Shown: in pieces, positions 33,506-42,022 of the stretch
How the letters are laid out: every line of letters starts with the position of its first letter
Numbering within the stretch: the stretch's first letter is position 1
Assembly: GCA_963663365.2 (NCBI GenBank)
Contig: CAXXIH010000001.1
Span: forward strand, 1,426,001-1,490,000
Origin: G963663365 sp963663365
GTDB taxonomy: Bacteria > Hinthialibacterota > Hinthialibacteria > Hinthialibacterales > G963663365
Direction of reading: 5' to 3'
DNA: 64,000 bases
The notes under the pieces: model-generated
What the model was told of the DNA's origin: nothing
Database searches by the model: none
The model's input: the letters and a program-made list of their open reading frames with translations, nothing else
Made by a program: the position numbers and the translations under genes

Positions 33506-34135
33506 ATGAAGGCCAAACGAACATATATAGAACTCGGAATTGCGTTGGCGGTGTTGGTATTTGCGTTCGTTTTGGTCTTGCCCAGATTCCGCAATGCGCA
33601 AGTCAAAGCGCGGCTTGTTCAGAAACAGTCGATGTTGCGTGAAGTGCTAGACGCGTGTATCGCCACGGAACAAAGGAAATTTGAGGAAGATTTAAACGAA
33701 GAATCAGCCAACTCCGGTCCCGCTGATGCTTTTGAGAAATACGGACTTGAATTTGTTCGGGGCGGAAAGGCGAACAGAGTATCCACACAGTATTTTTTAT
33801 CCAAGAAAAGAGAAATGCCGTTTATTCTCTTGCGTCTGCGGATACCGGGTGAAGGCGAGGCTTCCGAGATTCTTTGGATCGTTTACGCGCCGGTCGACGA
33901 GAATGGGGTAGATGGGTGGTTTCATTATACTTATCCGCAGGAATCCATCGGTGCGCATCAGGAACAACTCATAAATACCGTTTCGCAAAAAGCGAGTGAT
34001 TCCAATATAGACGCAAGTAATGCAGGCCTGAATTTTGCCCGGCGGTTTGCCTTTGATGTCACCAATGGTCTGCGTAGCCAAGGCGATGTAATGGTTTGGC
34101 GTTCCGAAAAAGGCGGTAGACATTCGGTTCCTTAG
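33506..34135 (+). CDS. Pseudopilin-like protein with degenerate leader
   Basis: The 209-residue protein has a short basic start (MKAKRT) and then YIELGIALAVLVFAFVLVL followed by PRFRNAQVKARLVQKQSM. This matches the shape of class III/type IV pseudopilins (Glu at position 5 of the mature helix, then a helix ending LPxFxxAQxxAK), but the Gly-Phe cleavage site of a prepilin leader is missing. Processing by prepilin peptidase is therefore doubtful. The C-terminal globular part has no assigned fold. It is divergent from the glycerate kinase gene. No secretion-machine genes are nearby. Confidence 0.55.
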   Translation: MKAKRTYIELGIALAVLVFAFVLVLPRFRNAQVKARLVQKQSMLREVLDACIATEQRKFEEDLNEESANSGPADAFEKYGLEFVRGGKANRVSTQYFLSKKREMPFILLRLRIPGEGEASEILWIVYAPVDENGVDGWFHYTYPQESIGAHQEQLINTVSQKASDSNIDASNAGLNFARRFAFDVTNGLRSQGDVMVWRSEKGGRHSVP

Positions 34136-34178
34136 ATATAAAATCTTGTGTAGTCAATCGATGTCTGGAGGGTGGTTT

Positions 34179-34868
34179 ATGAATGATTTTGATGTAAATG
34201 CGGGGGCTGCGCCGGAAGAGGCGTTAAGCAATAAGGAACTGAAGAAATATCTGTCGTATCGGTTTTGGCCTGTTGTTTTTTTGATGGTGTTTACAGAAAA
34301 TTTTTTGCTGGCGCTGTTACCGTGTTTGAATCTTGATTGGGGTATCATAATCTGGGGGCCTATCATATTTCCTATTTGGATGTTTATCTTTGCGTTCACT
34401 TTTTGGTACTATTTGCCCAAACGGATGAGGTGTTCATCTTGCGGAAAGCCTGCCTGCGGATGGCGTATTTTCTTTTCCAGTATGAGCGGTAAAGAATTCC
34501 TAATTACGAAGTGCGTGTATTGTGATGCACCTTTCCGCACAAAGTGGGATATGCCTTTCGGAAGCGAAGCCGAAAATACACCGAAAGGGATGCCTATTGA
34601 AATTGAGACCTGCCGAAAATGGCCTATCGGGATATTGTTGGTCTTTAACGCCGTGATCCTATTTACATCTCCATTTATATTTTCTTTGATCAAGAATGGC
34701 TTACCTTTCGACGCTGCTTTATTGAGTGCATTTGCGCACAGTCCCTATTATTTTCTGTTGGCAGCGGTTGGGGCTGTTTACGCCTATTTTATCTACCCAA
34801 AACTCATGCGTCCTAGTGCCCTGAACTCTACTTGGGACAATGTTCGGAATGATTCCGGCGAACGCTGA
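34179..34868 (+). CDS. Membrane protein with zinc-ribbon loop, unknown
   Basis: The 229-residue product (start at the ATG behind GGAGG) has four hydrophobic helices, two near the N-terminus and two near the C-terminus. Between them is a cytoplasmic loop with CSSCGK and CVYCDAPF, two CxxC pairs that form a probable zinc ribbon. No family is recognised. An ATG 33 bp upstream also opens the frame, but it has no ribosome-binding site. Confidence 0.6.
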   Translation: MNDFDVNAGAAPEEALSNKELKKYLSYRFWPVVFLMVFTENFLLALLPCLNLDWGIIIWGPIIFPIWMFIFAFTFWYYLPKRMRCSSCGKPACGWRIFFSSMSGKEFLITKCVYCDAPFRTKWDMPFGSEAENTPKGMPIEIETCRKWPIGILLVFNAVILFTSPFIFSLIKNGLPFDAALLSAFAHSPYYFLLAAVGAVYAYFIYPKLMRPSALNSTWDNVRNDSGER

Positions 34869-35044
34869 AAAACACACTGGTGTCCACAAAGGCAAAGGCG
34901 AGCATGAATCCTCCGGCCTATTATATCTGCATTTATTTTAAGCAGCTAAAGGTCCGGCCCGGAATGTCCGATATTTATGCGATTGTCTGAAGCCGGAATG
35001 GCCTAAGGCAAGGTAAATTCGGATTTCCGCGAGGAGACTACATC

Positions 35045-35182
35045 ATGCTTTTACAACTGCTTGGAAATTTACTTTTTGTGCTGCTGGTAGGCGGACTGGC
35101 GCTGATGTGTGTGAGCCGTGTGACCCTGCGCCAACCGGTTCGTGTGACTATGGTTATGGACCCGACGGACCGGGATTTGTAG
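35045..35182 (+). CDS. Small membrane peptide (45 residues)
   Basis: A GAGGAG site stands 8 nt before the ATG. The peptide has a hydrophobic N-terminal helix (LLGNLLFVLLVGGLALMCV) and a basic then acidic tail (SRVTLRQPVRVTMVMDPTDRDL). Its last 29 bp overlap the end of the convergent secreted protein gene. Its length and topology fit a real small membrane protein; no family is recognised. Confidence 0.5.
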   Translation: MLLQLLGNLLFVLLVGGLALMCVSRVTLRQPVRVTMVMDPTDRDL

Positions 35183-36194
35183 AATTCCCCGGTTCCTCAT
35201 TTTTCGACTCTGATGGTTTCTCTTTGAAACCGGCTCCATCCATCTCGAAAAAGGCGTCTTCTTGAAGCCGCTTCTGCAAATCTTCGATTGCCATTTTTCC
35301 ATTCACGAATTGGGCACGGCTTATTGATCGTGCCGCATAAATATTCTTCTTCGGGGCGACCTCTTCTTTCCCATTTGTAATCACTGTAGCCACAATTATT
35401 TTTTTCTGTGTTGACTCGGAACTGATGGTATCGGGCAGGCCGGTTTCGATATTAAAAACCATCTCCCGTTCGCGCTTCTCATCCATCTCGGCCAGTTTGG
35501 CGCGGAGCTGCACAACTTCCAGGCCGCTGTCTTCGACTTTGTAGGGGAGGTCCTCACCATGAACATGGTCCTGATAGCGAATCACGGCTTTGGCGGGCTT
35601 TTCTGAATCTTCCTTATTAATGATCTTATCGAGGGTTCCTACAATCCGGCGCTGCAATTGCCCTTCGACATCCATTTGATTGATAGCATCAGTGCTTTCC
35701 CAGCTGGCGCCGGGTATCACGGCCTCTGCGGGGAGGCTGGGCAGATCCAAGGTTCCTTGGGGAATCTTGGGACGATCACGCCGAGGCTCGGAGAGTTGAT
35801 CGATCCGGCCATCGGATTCGATCTGCACATGCATTAACAGATCATCGCTGGGCAGCTGACTTCTGTTGCCGATTTCCACCCATTCGCCACGAATGAAAAA
35901 CTGCGACGAATAATGAGCCAACGTCACATCGGCCAGGGCCAGTCCATCATCCGCCACAGATGTGATCTCGAACTTCATGATGACATCCTGACGGTTACGA
36001 ACCCCTTCGGGTGCATCGGGGGAGGGAAGACCCGTAATGGCAATCCGGCTCAGGGAGTAGAAGACTTGGCCTGTTTCAAATGAATAGCCGAGTTCTTGCC
36101 CGGATTCATTATTTTGAGCCTGCAATCCAAACGGCAGGAAGAAGAGGCATAACAGGGAGCCGAGAACAATGTATTTGGGCGGTATGATTCTCAT
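35154..36194 (-). CDS. Secreted or periplasmic protein, unknown
   Basis: The 346-residue protein has a clear signal peptide (about 1-26, YIVLGSLLCLFFLPFGLQAQ). The mature part is beta-rich with charged segments (LAHYSSQFFIRGEWVEIG, AIRYQDHVHGEDL) and a low-complexity Pro/Ser/Glu tail. No family is recognised. It is transcribed towards the small membrane peptide gene. Confidence 0.6.
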   Translation of the reverse strand: MRIIPPKYIVLGSLLCLFFLPFGLQAQNNESGQELGYSFETGQVFYSLSRIAITGLPSPDAPEGVRNRQDVIMKFEITSVADDGLALADVTLAHYSSQFFIRGEWVEIGNRSQLPSDDLLMHVQIESDGRIDQLSEPRRDRPKIPQGTLDLPSLPAEAVIPGASWESTDAINQMDVEGQLQRRIVGTLDKIINKEDSEKPAKAVIRYQDHVHGEDLPYKVEDSGLEVVQLRAKLAEMDEKREREMVFNIETGLPDTISSESTQKKIIVATVITNGKEEVAPKKNIYAARSISRAQFVNGKMAIEDLQKRLQEDAFFEMDGAGFKEKPSESKNEEPGNSTNPGPSGP

Positions 36195-36299
36195 GAGGAA
36201 GTGAGCCTACAGGAGAATCTTCCCGCAATGAATACACAATTCATCATTCAGCTGCCGGTTGGTTGTCTGGATTTTTTGTGGGGAGCCCTGTGCGCCGGG

Positions 36300-36725
36300 T
36301 CACATGGCAAAGGCGATTGTGCCAGGTTGAAACTTCGGAAAGACGGGCCTGCTTTCGCGGACATCCGCCTGTTCCAAGATGCCCCGGAGAAGATTGATAT
36401 CGAACGGCTTGGGCAGGAAGAAATTGATACCCCGTTTGATGAGATCGTTGATCTTTGTGTCCGTGAGGGGAACCGTGGAAACAAGGAGCACGGGTTGATC
36501 GGGGAATGCGCGATTGATTTGGGCTACCAATTCCAATCCGGATTCCCGTGGTCCACTGTGGTCGACAATAGCCAGGCAGAAACGTTCTGAAGCAAGCGCC
36601 GTGGAGACTTCTTCAGGATCGCGGACAAACCGGCATTTCACTCCCTGGCGTTGGAAAATCGCCTGATAGAGATCCCGGATGTCTGGATCTGGCTCTTGTA
36701 TGAGGACTTTTCTGGTACGCTTCAT
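36300..36725 (-). CDS. Stand-alone response-regulator receiver domain
   Basis: The 141-residue protein is a single CheY-like receiver with no output domain. The phosphoacceptor is Asp55 (AIVDHSGP), the acidic pocket is around Glu11 and Asp13, the switch Thr is replaced by Ser83 (LLVST), and the conserved Lys is Lys106 (LPKPF). AAGG precedes the ATG. No histidine kinase is adjacent, so its partner is encoded elsewhere. Confidence 0.85.
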   Translation of the reverse strand: MKRTRKVLIQEPDPDIRDLYQAIFQRQGVKCRFVRDPEEVSTALASERFCLAIVDHSGPRESGLELVAQINRAFPDQPVLLVSTVPLTDTKINDLIKRGINFFLPKPFDINLLRGILEQADVRESRPVFPKFQPGTIAFAM

Positions 36726-37013
36726 AATCCTTCAACCTCAATAGAATCCACACATCCATTTCCAATTTCCCCGACATCTTGGGTAATAAGCAATAAGAGT
36801 GCCGTTTTGGAAATATGGCTTTATGGGAATAATGGCGGTTCGGAGTGCACTCAGAGTCCTGGTTTTACGATCAGCGGCGTAATACAGCACATCAAGGTGC
36901 GAAGGATTGTTCGCAACGGCAAGAAATGCCCTCGGCTTCTGCATGGGGAATCAATTGATCAGAGCCGGGGTGGTTTGGCCTTGGATATGGGGAAGCGGGA
37001 CGCTCTTTTGCTA

Positions 37014-37895
37014 TTAAGAGGCGGCGGCGCTTCGGGTTTGCTGTGACTGAGCGCTGGAGCCCTCTTCCTCTTGTTGAATCCGCTTCCATTCAGCCATTGC
37101 TTCATCGAATTTGAGGGCCTGCTGCCAATACTGCTCAAAGGCGGCTTGGTGGACTGCGACAAATTCCGGCTGACGGGCTGTGTAGACATCGACACGGCGG
37201 GCATCCAATTGACAGTTGCGCGGTGAACAGATGACCGCGACATGACCGTCATAAAGGGTCATCCGGCAAGGAGGTTGGTGGAGAAAACGGAATTCAAAAT
37301 TGTCCTGTTGATTTTCCGCTGCATCCCGGCGCATAAGTTCATTATTCAATTCGTCGAGAGGCATGATGAAACGTACATTCACGCCGCGTGCTGCACCTTC
37401 CATGAAGATGGAGCGGCCGAAAGCACGTGGAATAAGCGGGTGACAGGCGATATGGTCTACTGTGTTTTTGGTTCCGCTAAAGAGCTCTTGCGCCTTTTGA
37501 ATATAGACATCCAAGTTGGTGATGCGTTCGTGAGTTGCCTGGGGCAGGTCCGCATCCAATTCTTCAATGGCGCAATATAAGGAACGAAGATCGTCACGAA
37601 GCACGGAGATTATTTCTTTGGATTTGCGCAGAGAATTTTCCAGGTCGGACAGAATGCCGTCCAATACCGTGTCGGGAGGACGGGCCATGAACATGCGGAC
37701 TTTGCCGTCACGGCGTTCGATGAAGCCGCGCGAATGGAGTGTTTCAAGGTCCACATACACGCGTGTACGGGCGATACCGGTGGTTTTTGAAAGCGCCTGC
37801 CCGGTTTTGGGCCCCTCGAGTAAGGCCAAAAAGAGTTTGGCTTCGTTTGGTGTTAATCCAAGTTCCTGCAGTAATTCCAGGTGGTTTCGTTCCAT
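37014..37895 (-). CDS. TrmB-family transcriptional regulator
   Basis: The 293-residue protein has an N-terminal winged helix (LGLTPNEAKLFLALLEGPKTGQAL to VYVDLETLHSRGFIERRDGKV) typical of TrmB regulators, a short coiled coil, and a C-terminal effector-like domain similar to PLD-fold sensor domains of this family. TrmB proteins usually sense sugars. It is divergent from a GHMP sugar kinase 256 bp away, which it may control. GAGG precedes the ATG. Confidence 0.82.
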   Translation of the reverse strand: MERNHLELLQELGLTPNEAKLFLALLEGPKTGQALSKTTGIARTRVYVDLETLHSRGFIERRDGKVRMFMARPPDTVLDGILSDLENSLRKSKEIISVLRDDLRSLYCAIEELDADLPQATHERITNLDVYIQKAQELFSGTKNTVDHIACHPLIPRAFGRSIFMEGAARGVNVRFIMPLDELNNELMRRDAAENQQDNFEFRFLHQPPCRMTLYDGHVAVICSPRNCQLDARRVDVYTARQPEFVAVHQAAFEQYWQQALKFDEAMAEWKRIQQEEEGSSAQSQQTRSAAAS

Positions 37896-38151
37896 GTTAG
37901 TTCCTCTACGTGTCCCAAAAACAACAAATTTCCATGCCGTTGGCCATGATGCTGGGGGGGATAGGCTGGGTCAAGGTTCACCCCGGATAATAAAAGCCAA
38001 GATTTTATTCTCATGTATTAAATTTCGAATCATTCATACGGGGTTCGATTTTCAAAGCATTTGTTGCCGGCCGAAAAGCGCTTGGGCTTCCTTTTGGCCT
38101 TCAAATTTTCAGGATTTTAAAGCGATTTTCGTTGGATTTGGAGAAATGTGA

Positions 38152-39579
38152 ATGTCCTTGCCGATTGCCTCCGATTGTAAAAAAATATGTCAATTTATGG
38201 CGCATTTCCCGGAACTGTTTGATGCGCGGCGTCCCATTTTTGTTGCCCGCGCACCGGGCCGTTTGGATGTCATGGGCGGCATCGGGGATTACAGCGGGTG
38301 CCTTGTTTTGGAAATGCCGATTGACTGTGCGTCATGGGTGTTTGTCCAAAGGAGGAAAGACCGGAAAATTTGCATTGAGAGTCTGGCTGCGGCCAAGGAA
38401 GGCATGCGCCGGGATATCTGTTTGGATTTGGATGAGTTGTTTCCCGATGGCACGCCGCTTTCCTATGCCAAGGCTCGTTCATTGTTAAACCGGGATGCCG
38501 ATACGCGTTGGTGTGCCTATGTGGCCGGCGCATTGTTTGTACTGGTTCATGAGGGTGTGATTCCGGAATGGAAATGGGGTGTGAATATCGGTATTGCCGG
38601 AGATGTTCCGTTTGGCGGCGGAGTCTCTTCTTCGGCATCTGTGGAGATGGCGGTTCTTTTCGCTCTCTGCGGTTTGGCTGGAATACGTATTGGGGATGGA
38701 GGAATCGAACCGCTGCGTATGGCGGCCATCGGGCAGATTCTTGAAAATCATATTGCCGGTGCACCTTGCGGGATTATGGACCAGGTGACAGTTACGTGCG
38801 GCGAGAAGGGGACACTTTTGCCGATCTTATGCCGTCCGGTTTCGATTGAACCGGCCATTGCTATCCCTCGTGGGCTGGCCTTGGTGGGAATCGATACGCA
38901 TGTCAAACATTCAATTGGGGGATCACGTTATACCGAAACCCGGGTGGCCACTTTTATGGGCCATCGTATTGTCTGCGAACTTCTTGGGCGCCATAAGGGC
39001 GACCTGTATCTCGGGGAGATATCGCCGGAGCAATGGAGAAGGGATTTACGTCATCAAATACCGGCCGCTATGCGGGGCCACGAGTTTATCGCTCACTATA
39101 AAAAGTCTTTCGATACCGTCACAAAAATTGATCCGGATCAGCTGTATCGAATTCGAAGCCGGACAGAGCATCCGATTCATGAACAGCAACGTGTAGAGGC
39201 TTTTCGCGCACTATTGGCGGCCTATGCACAAGAGCCATTGCGCGAGCGTGCCGAATGGGCCGGCGAGCTGATGTATGCGGCGCATTGGGCTTACGGCAAA
39301 CGTTGCGGTTTGGGGAGTCCCGAGACGGACCTGCTTGCGAATTGGGCCAGAGAACTTGGACCGAAGCACGGCATTTATGGAGCAAAAATCAGCGGCGGAG
39401 GTTCGGGTGGGACTGTCGCTTTCTTAATCGACCGGCGAGGGAAGCCCGCCATCCGGCAATTGGCACAGCGTTATGCTCAAGAGACCGGACGTAAACCGAA
39501 TTGCTTTATGGGCGGTTCAGCGGGCGCACTTCAGTATGGCGTGCATCGAATTGATGTAGAGCAGCTTAAAAAAGCCTAG
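38152..39579 (+). CDS. GHMP-family sugar kinase (galactokinase/L-arabinokinase-like)
   Basis: The 475-residue protein carries the three GHMP motifs: APGRLDVMGGIGDYSG (34-49) in place of the galactokinase GRVNLIGEHTDYN, the ATP loop PFGGGVSSSASVE (153-165) and ISGGGSGGTVAFL near the C-terminus. CGIMDQ (206-211) holds the conserved catalytic Asp. The altered first motif and the long C-terminal part fit L-arabinokinase-like or related sugar-1-kinases better than classical GalK. Substrate unknown. GGAG precedes the ATG. The TrmB regulator is divergent. Confidence 0.82.
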   Translation: MSLPIASDCKKICQFMAHFPELFDARRPIFVARAPGRLDVMGGIGDYSGCLVLEMPIDCASWVFVQRRKDRKICIESLAAAKEGMRRDICLDLDELFPDGTPLSYAKARSLLNRDADTRWCAYVAGALFVLVHEGVIPEWKWGVNIGIAGDVPFGGGVSSSASVEMAVLFALCGLAGIRIGDGGIEPLRMAAIGQILENHIAGAPCGIMDQVTVTCGEKGTLLPILCRPVSIEPAIAIPRGLALVGIDTHVKHSIGGSRYTETRVATFMGHRIVCELLGRHKGDLYLGEISPEQWRRDLRHQIPAAMRGHEFIAHYKKSFDTVTKIDPDQLYRIRSRTEHPIHEQQRVEAFRALLAAYAQEPLRERAEWAGELMYAAHWAYGKRCGLGSPETDLLANWARELGPKHGIYGAKISGGGSGGTVAFLIDRRGKPAIRQLAQRYAQETGRKPNCFMGGSAGALQYGVHRIDVEQLKKA

Positions 39580-39603
39580 AATGTTCTATAACTTTTTAAG
39601 TTT

Positions 39604-40473
39604 CTATGATGTTGTAGATGCAGCCGCGCGGCGTTCTTTGAGCGCTTCCAAATAGGCATAAGGGATTTTGTAGTCAAAACGTCCCCGGCCCAAATGGATA
39701 TCGGGCTTGCTGATGCCGTGAAAATCACTCCCGCCTGTAACCAAGAGACCTCGTTTGCGGGCCATGGCATCATAGACTTCGGCGGTTTCCGGTTCACAGT
39801 CGCCATGGATTGCTTCAACGCCCTGCAAACCGTATTGCATCAATTCATCGACTACGGCCTCTATTTCGGCTTGGGATTTACGCCGCAATTGTTTAGGGTG
39901 AGCAAGCACCGCCGTCCCTCCGGCAGCGACGATGGCTTCTACACACTTTTGGGGGGGATACACCTCTTTCGGTACAAACGCTTTGCCATTCGATGCTAGA
40001 TATTCATCGAAGGCTTCTTGCACGGTTTTGATATATCCTTTTTTCATCATCGCGCGGGCGAAGTGAGGGCGTCCTAAGACGCCCCCACCCGCTTCACGTT
40101 CAACATCTTCGAGACTGATTTCCATACCGAGTTCATTAAGACGGGCAATAATCCTCGGATTACGGTTGTTTCGCCCATCGAGAATGCACTGTAAATCGGC
40201 TTGGAAGCCAGGATTTTCCATATCGCAGTAATAACCCAAGATATGCATGGTTCCGCCTGCATATAGAGCGCTGATTTCCACACCGGGCACGACTTCCAAT
40301 CCCAGTTCTTGGCCCGCCATCTGTGTTTCGCGGACTCCGGCTGTGGTGTCGTGATCGCAAACCGCAATCGCACTCAGGCCCGCCTCTTTAGCGGCTTTTG
40401 CTAAATCTTTCGGTGCGAACGAACCATCAGAGGCGGTCGTATGCGTATGCAAGTCAATTCGTAATTCGGGCAT
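39604..40473 (-). CDS. PHP-domain phosphoesterase (YciV/TrpH family)
   Basis: The 289-residue protein begins with the PHP metal motif DLHTHTTASDGS (7-18). It has CDHDT, the VPGVEIS block, GRPHFA, AVLAHP and the C-terminal GSDFHG motif. The family includes Escherichia coli YciV (RNase AM) and enzymes that hydrolyse 3',5'-bisphosphonucleosides such as pAp. It starts 2 bp after the cysC stop on the same strand, which suggests it removes pAp formed from PAPS use. Confidence 0.87.
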   Translation of the reverse strand: MPELRIDLHTHTTASDGSFAPKDLAKAAKEAGLSAIAVCDHDTTAGVRETQMAGQELGLEVVPGVEISALYAGGTMHILGYYCDMENPGFQADLQCILDGRNNRNPRIIARLNELGMEISLEDVEREAGGGVLGRPHFARAMMKKGYIKTVQEAFDEYLASNGKAFVPKEVYPPQKCVEAIVAAGGTAVLAHPKQLRRKSQAEIEAVVDELMQYGLQGVEAIHGDCEPETAEVYDAMARKRGLLVTGGSDFHGISKPDIHLGRGRFDYKIPYAYLEALKERRAAASTTS

Positions 40474-40475
40474 GT

Positions 40476-41090
40476 TTATTCCGCGATGTATCCCAATTCG
40501 ATCAAGCGTTCGACAATATGCTGTGCGCTTTGATCCGGTGATTGTTTTTCTGTATGGCAGATAATTTCGGCGTCATCCGGCGGCTCATAGGGATCATCGA
40601 TTCCCGTAAACTCTTTAATCTCACCGGCACGCGCTTTGGCATAAAGACCTTTGACATCGCGGCGTTCGCATTCGGCCAGTGGACATTCCACATAAACTTC
40701 GACGAAATGTTTGATTTTTGCGCGATTTTCTTTTCGTATATTGGAATAAGGACTGATTGCCGCGGCAATGGCAATCACGCCGTTTCTTGTCAGCAGGTTG
40801 CAGACAAAAGCGATACGGCGCAGGTTGGTCTCGCGGTCTTCATGTGAAAAGCCCAAACCTTTAGAAAGATTCGTGCGTACAACATCGCCGTCGAGTACTT
40901 CATAGTTCAAACCGCGTTTGTCGAGTAAGGGGCGCAAATGATCGGTAATTGTACTTTTGCCCGCTCCCGAAAGGCCGGTCATCCAGATTGTGAAACCTTT
41001 TTGTCCCGCAGGAGCTACAGGCGCACTATCGCCAGGCCGTCCTTCAATAAGAACTTCTTCAACTTCAGGTAAATTATCCGCTAAGGCCAT
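40476..41090 (-). CDS. cysC: Adenylylsulfate kinase
   Basis: CysC phosphorylates APS to PAPS in sulfate assimilation. The 204-residue product has the P-loop TGLSGAGKST (38-47), LDGDVVRTNLSKGLGFS (the APS site), and the family block AAISPYSNIRKENR. The last part contains GLYAKARAGEIKEFTGIDDPYE. GGAG precedes the ATG. The ATP sulfurylase genes (cysND or sat) are not in the window. It lies between the Rrf2 regulator upstream and the PHP phosphatase downstream on one strand. Confidence 0.95.
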   Translation of the reverse strand: MALADNLPEVEEVLIEGRPGDSAPVAPAGQKGFTIWMTGLSGAGKSTITDHLRPLLDKRGLNYEVLDGDVVRTNLSKGLGFSHEDRETNLRRIAFVCNLLTRNGVIAIAAAISPYSNIRKENRAKIKHFVEVYVECPLAECERRDVKGLYAKARAGEIKEFTGIDDPYEPPDDAEIICHTEKQSPDQSAQHIVERLIELGYIAE

Positions 41091-41301
41091 TGAATATCTC
41101 CAACTCCGCCCTCGTCATGCATCCGGATTCGGATCCATCATAGGAGGGCTGTTTAAGGTTTTAATTGCCGGTTGTGATATGGTGCAAAGAGATTTTTCAG
41201 CGACGTGCCAAACTTCCGCAGGATTTCGCTGCTTTGCGATGCCAATTCATTAAGAAATCCTCAACTTCGCATCCAGCTTCGTTCAAAAAATCCGCTAAAA
41301 A

Positions 41302-41745
41302 CTAAATATAAAACATTGTTGAATCATTTTGGGCTAGACGGTCTCTTAAATCATCCAATGTCGTGTTATCCACGACTTTGCGGATGGCCGTTTCGACTTC
41401 TTGCCAAAGATTTTTCAATGTCGTCGCTGCGGCACCGGCTGGTGTTCCTAACTCAGCCGTCGATCCGTCATGGACGGTAAACAACTCTCCTTCGACGAGT
41501 TCAAGCACAGTGCCAATGGTAATTTCACGGGGCGCCATGGCGAGCCGATATCCGCCCGATGAACCTCTTCTGCTTTCAACCAACTTTGCATGCCGCAAAT
41601 TTTGGAAGATCTGCACCAAAAACTGGTGGGGAATTTCTTGACGTTCAGCAATCTCGTCGAGACTGTGAACCTCGTTAGTGTCGTACGAGCGTGCCAGTTC
41701 GATCAATGCAAGCAGGGCATATTCACCCTTCGCCGTGATCTTCAT
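41302..41745 (-). CDS. Rrf2-family regulator without Fe-S cysteines
   Basis: The 147-residue protein has the Rrf2 winged helix (MKITAKGEYALLALIELA, LVESRRGSSGGYRLA) and the family's helical C-terminus. No cysteine is present, so it cannot bind an iron-sulfur cluster as IscR or NsrR do and belongs with cluster-free members such as CymR. CymR represses cysteine metabolism, and the cysC neighbour fits that reading, though the link is inference. AGGTGG precedes the ATG. Confidence 0.9.
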   Translation of the reverse strand: MKITAKGEYALLALIELARSYDTNEVHSLDEIAERQEIPHQFLVQIFQNLRHAKLVESRRGSSGGYRLAMAPREITIGTVLELVEGELFTVHDGSTAELGTPAGAAATTLKNLWQEVETAIRKVVDNTTLDDLRDRLAQNDSTMFYI

Positions 41746-41778
41746 GTTCCCACCTTTGGGTGTAACCGGACCAAAATG

Positions 41779-41795
41779 ATCAGATTACATTTGAT
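41779..41795. promoter_or_regulatory. Dyad operator candidate for the Rrf2 regulator
   Basis: ATCAGAT-TAC-ATTTGAT is an imperfect inverted repeat (6 of 7 positions symmetric). It overlaps the presumed transcription start and touches the -10 box of the promoter just upstream, the usual place for autorepression. Confidence 0.45.
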
Positions 41796-41821
41796 TATGT
41801 CACCGCATTTACGATTCTCAA
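41794..41821 (-). promoter_or_regulatory. Sigma70-type promoter of the Rrf2 gene
   Basis: On the minus strand TTGAGA and CATAAT are 16 bp apart, each one base from consensus. They lie about 50-75 bp before the Rrf2 ATG. Confidence 0.6.
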
Positions 41822-42022
41822 GCCTCGCCACGCATGTTCCCAATTTGACTGTAGTTACATGGATTTTACGGTCTTAAAAATCGGCAGCCACACTTTTTTG
41901 GGTAGTTTAGTCAAGATTAGACAATTGGGCCAGGCAAAAATTAACTAGTTGCCGGAACCATTGAATGCCCGGTTTACGTGGTAAAAAGCTGATGTTAGCC
42001 GTTGTTGGCTGGAAATAGCGGC

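Noticed and set aside
33397..33606. N-terminal extension of glycerate kinase
   Set aside because: The extra 70 residues are unlike the family and would overlap the divergent pseudopilin-like gene; the family start is the ATG at 33396.
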